Positions 62,886 to 64,000 of a stretch of 64,000 nucleotides of DNA are shown here, piece after piece (within the stretch, counting starts at the first letter, position 1; each line of letters begins with the position of its first letter). The DNA is from Lachnospiraceae bacterium (GTDB lineage Bacteria > Bacillota > Clostridia > Lachnospirales > Lachnospiraceae), in assembly GCA_910576385.1 (NCBI GenBank), contig CAJTIR010000002.1, forward strand, positions 62,001-126,000, given 5' to 3'. The translations under genes were made by a program, and so were the position numbers. The notes beneath the pieces are model-generated. The model saw only the letters and a program-made list of their open reading frames with translations, was not told where the DNA came from and did no database searches.

Positions 62886-64000
62886 TTAGAGCATATTTTT
62901 TCTGATTAAATCAGCTAGCTTGCGGGCATCTTTTGTAATCTCATCTAAATTTTTGCCTTCAATCATCACTCGAACCAATGGCTCTGTGCCTGACGGACGG
63001 ATTAAAACTCTGCCTTCCCCTGCAAATTTTTCCTCTAACTCCTGCACTGCCTGAGCGATCTCTGGATATTCCATAAAATGTTCTTTTTTGTGATTAGGTA
63101 CTTTTGCATTTACCAGCGCCTGAGGCAATACTTCCATAATCTGGGCGAGTTCAGAGAGAGATTTTCCTGTGTTCACCATAACCTCAAGCAGATGCAAGGC
63201 GCTTAACAATCCATCCCCTGTCGTATTTTCATCCAAGAAAATAATATGTCCAGACTGCTCCCCACCTATATTATACCCATTTTCTCTCATATTTTCCAAC
63301 ACATAGCGATCTCCTACTTTCGTCTGTTCAATATGGATTCCGCAGCGCTCTCCCATCAGCGTAAATCCCAAATTACTCATAACAGTTCCCACTATAGTAT
63401 CTTTTTTTAATTTTCCATGCTGTTTCATATCGTTTCCAATAATTGCCATCACCTGGTCGCCGTCGACAATATCGCCATTCTCGTCTACAGCAAGCATCCG
63501 GTCTGCATCTCCATCAAAGGCAAGCCCCACATCTGCCTTCTCATAGACCACCCGAGCCCGCAGTTCATCCATATGGGTTGAACCACAGTTAGCATTGATA
63601 TTAGTCCCATCAGGATTGGTATGAAGCGCAACTAAATTCGCTCCCAATCCCTTTAATGTCTCCACCGCAGTATAGTGAGACGCACCTTCTGCACAATCAA
63701 TAACAATTTTTAGTCCACTCAAATCTACTGGCACCGTCTTCTTCATAAAGAAAACATATTCCTCTCGTGCTTCAAAGCGGTAACTGATTGTTCCAATCCC
63801 AGAACCCAAGGGCATAGGAACATCCTTCATTCCCCCATTGATCAGGGACTCTATCTCATCTTCCAATTGATCTGAAAGCTTATATCCCTCGCCATTAAAG
63901 AATTTGATTCCATTAAATTCCATCGGATTGTGGGATGCAGAAATTACCACCCCTGCATCTACCTTATGTTTCTTAGTCAAGTATGCGATCGCTGGTGTCG
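62886..64000 (-). CDS. glmM: Phosphoglucosamine mutase, 5' end beyond window
   Basis: The frame is open to the right edge, reading TPAIAYL before KKHKVDAG, so the N-terminus is outside. Present are the active-site serine loop VISASHNP, the metal loop DGDADRM, the sugar-binding GGEQSGHI and the phosphate-binding RPSGTEP. It converts glucosamine-6-phosphate to glucosamine-1-phosphate for UDP-GlcNAc and so for peptidoglycan and glycan synthesis. It is probably the upstream gene of the long rfb/glycosyltransferase run. Confidence 0.95.
   Translation of the reverse strand, partial: TPAIAYLTKKHKVDAGVVISASHNPMEFNGIKFFNGEGYKLSDQLEDEIESLINGGMKDVPMPLGSGIGTISYRFEAREEYVFFMKKTVPVDLSGLKIVIDCAEGASHYTAVETLKGLGANLVALHTNPDGTNINANCGSTHMDELRARVVYEKADVGLAFDGDADRMLAVDENGDIVDGDQVMAIIGNDMKQHGKLKKDTIVGTVMSNLGFTLMGERCGIHIEQTKVGDRYVLENMRENGYNIGGEQSGHIIFLDENTTGDGLLSALHLLEVMVNTGKSLSELAQIMEVLPQALVNAKVPNHKKEHFMEYPEIAQAVQELEEKFAGEGRVLIRPSGTEPLVRVMIEGKNLDEITKDARKLADLIRKNML

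Overview
The window looks like chromosomal DNA of a low-GC Gram-positive gut anaerobe, most likely a Lachnospiraceae member (Blautia/Ruminococcus/Dorea-type). The basis is the AT-rich composition, AGGAGG-type ribosome sites, InlB-type repeats in exported proteins, TagF/TagB-type glycerophosphotransferases, LicD, and a glmM-ptsH-rfb arrangement. The genus is an inference. Almost everything is one large accessory locus for making, exporting and decorating cell-surface polysaccharides. No tRNA, rRNA, CRISPR array, intact transposase or phage gene was seen.

Layout, in minus-strand transcription order. (1) From the right edge to 49180, one long run: glmM (partial), HPr, a rhamnosyltransferase-like GT2, rfbD, rfbB, five glycosyltransferases of GT2 or DUF4422 type with a large membrane protein among them, and a Wzx-type flippase. 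A frameshifted Panacea-domain gene follows. (2) One plus-strand GT2 gene (47284-48216). (3) 46926-36421: an exported glycosidase-like protein with InlB repeats, a pyruvyltransferase/glycerophosphotransferase fusion, an exported beta-helix protein and two membrane proteins. (4) 36305-16521: rfbA, rfbC, an exported transglutaminase-like protein, Wzm/Wzt with a carbohydrate-binding C-terminus, a methyltransferase-kinase protein, the initiating sugar-phosphate transferase, two GT2s, separate pyruvyltransferase and glycerophosphotransferase genes, LicD, a TarI/IspD-like cytidylyltransferase, an SDR enzyme, and a TagG/TagH-type exporter whose ATPase is fused to a glycerophosphotransferase-like domain. 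(5) 14077-16449 on the plus strand: a second pyruvyltransferase/glycerophosphotransferase fusion. (6) 13575 to the left edge: a triple-GT2 protein, a coiled-coil methyltransferase-like protein, a GtrB/membrane protein/GtrA set, a truncated duplicate of a Wzy-like gene, ugd, and two Wzy/ligase-like membrane proteins, the last running off the edge.

How it works together (inference). rfbA, rfbB, rfbC and rfbD complete dTDP-L-rhamnose synthesis although they sit about 23 kb apart, so a rhamnose-containing polymer is likely. Three export routes coexist: Wzx with Wzy-like proteins, Wzm/Wzt, and TagG/TagH. This suggests more than one polymer. Wzm/Wzt sits beside a protein built like the chain-terminating kinase-methyltransferase WbdD of Gram-negative O-antigen systems. 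Glycerophosphotransferase domains appear four times in different fusions and would add polyol phosphates, with pyruvyl groups added by their partners. The cytidylyltransferase, SDR and LicD genes may supply or transfer a CDP-activated group.

Signs of rearrangement are concentrated in the AT-rich left 10 kb: a partial duplicate of the Wzy-like gene about 95% identical by eye, a vestige of a second ugd, and a possible IS200/IS605 remnant. Start codons were chosen by ribosome-site spacing, so several genes are shorter than their longest open frames.
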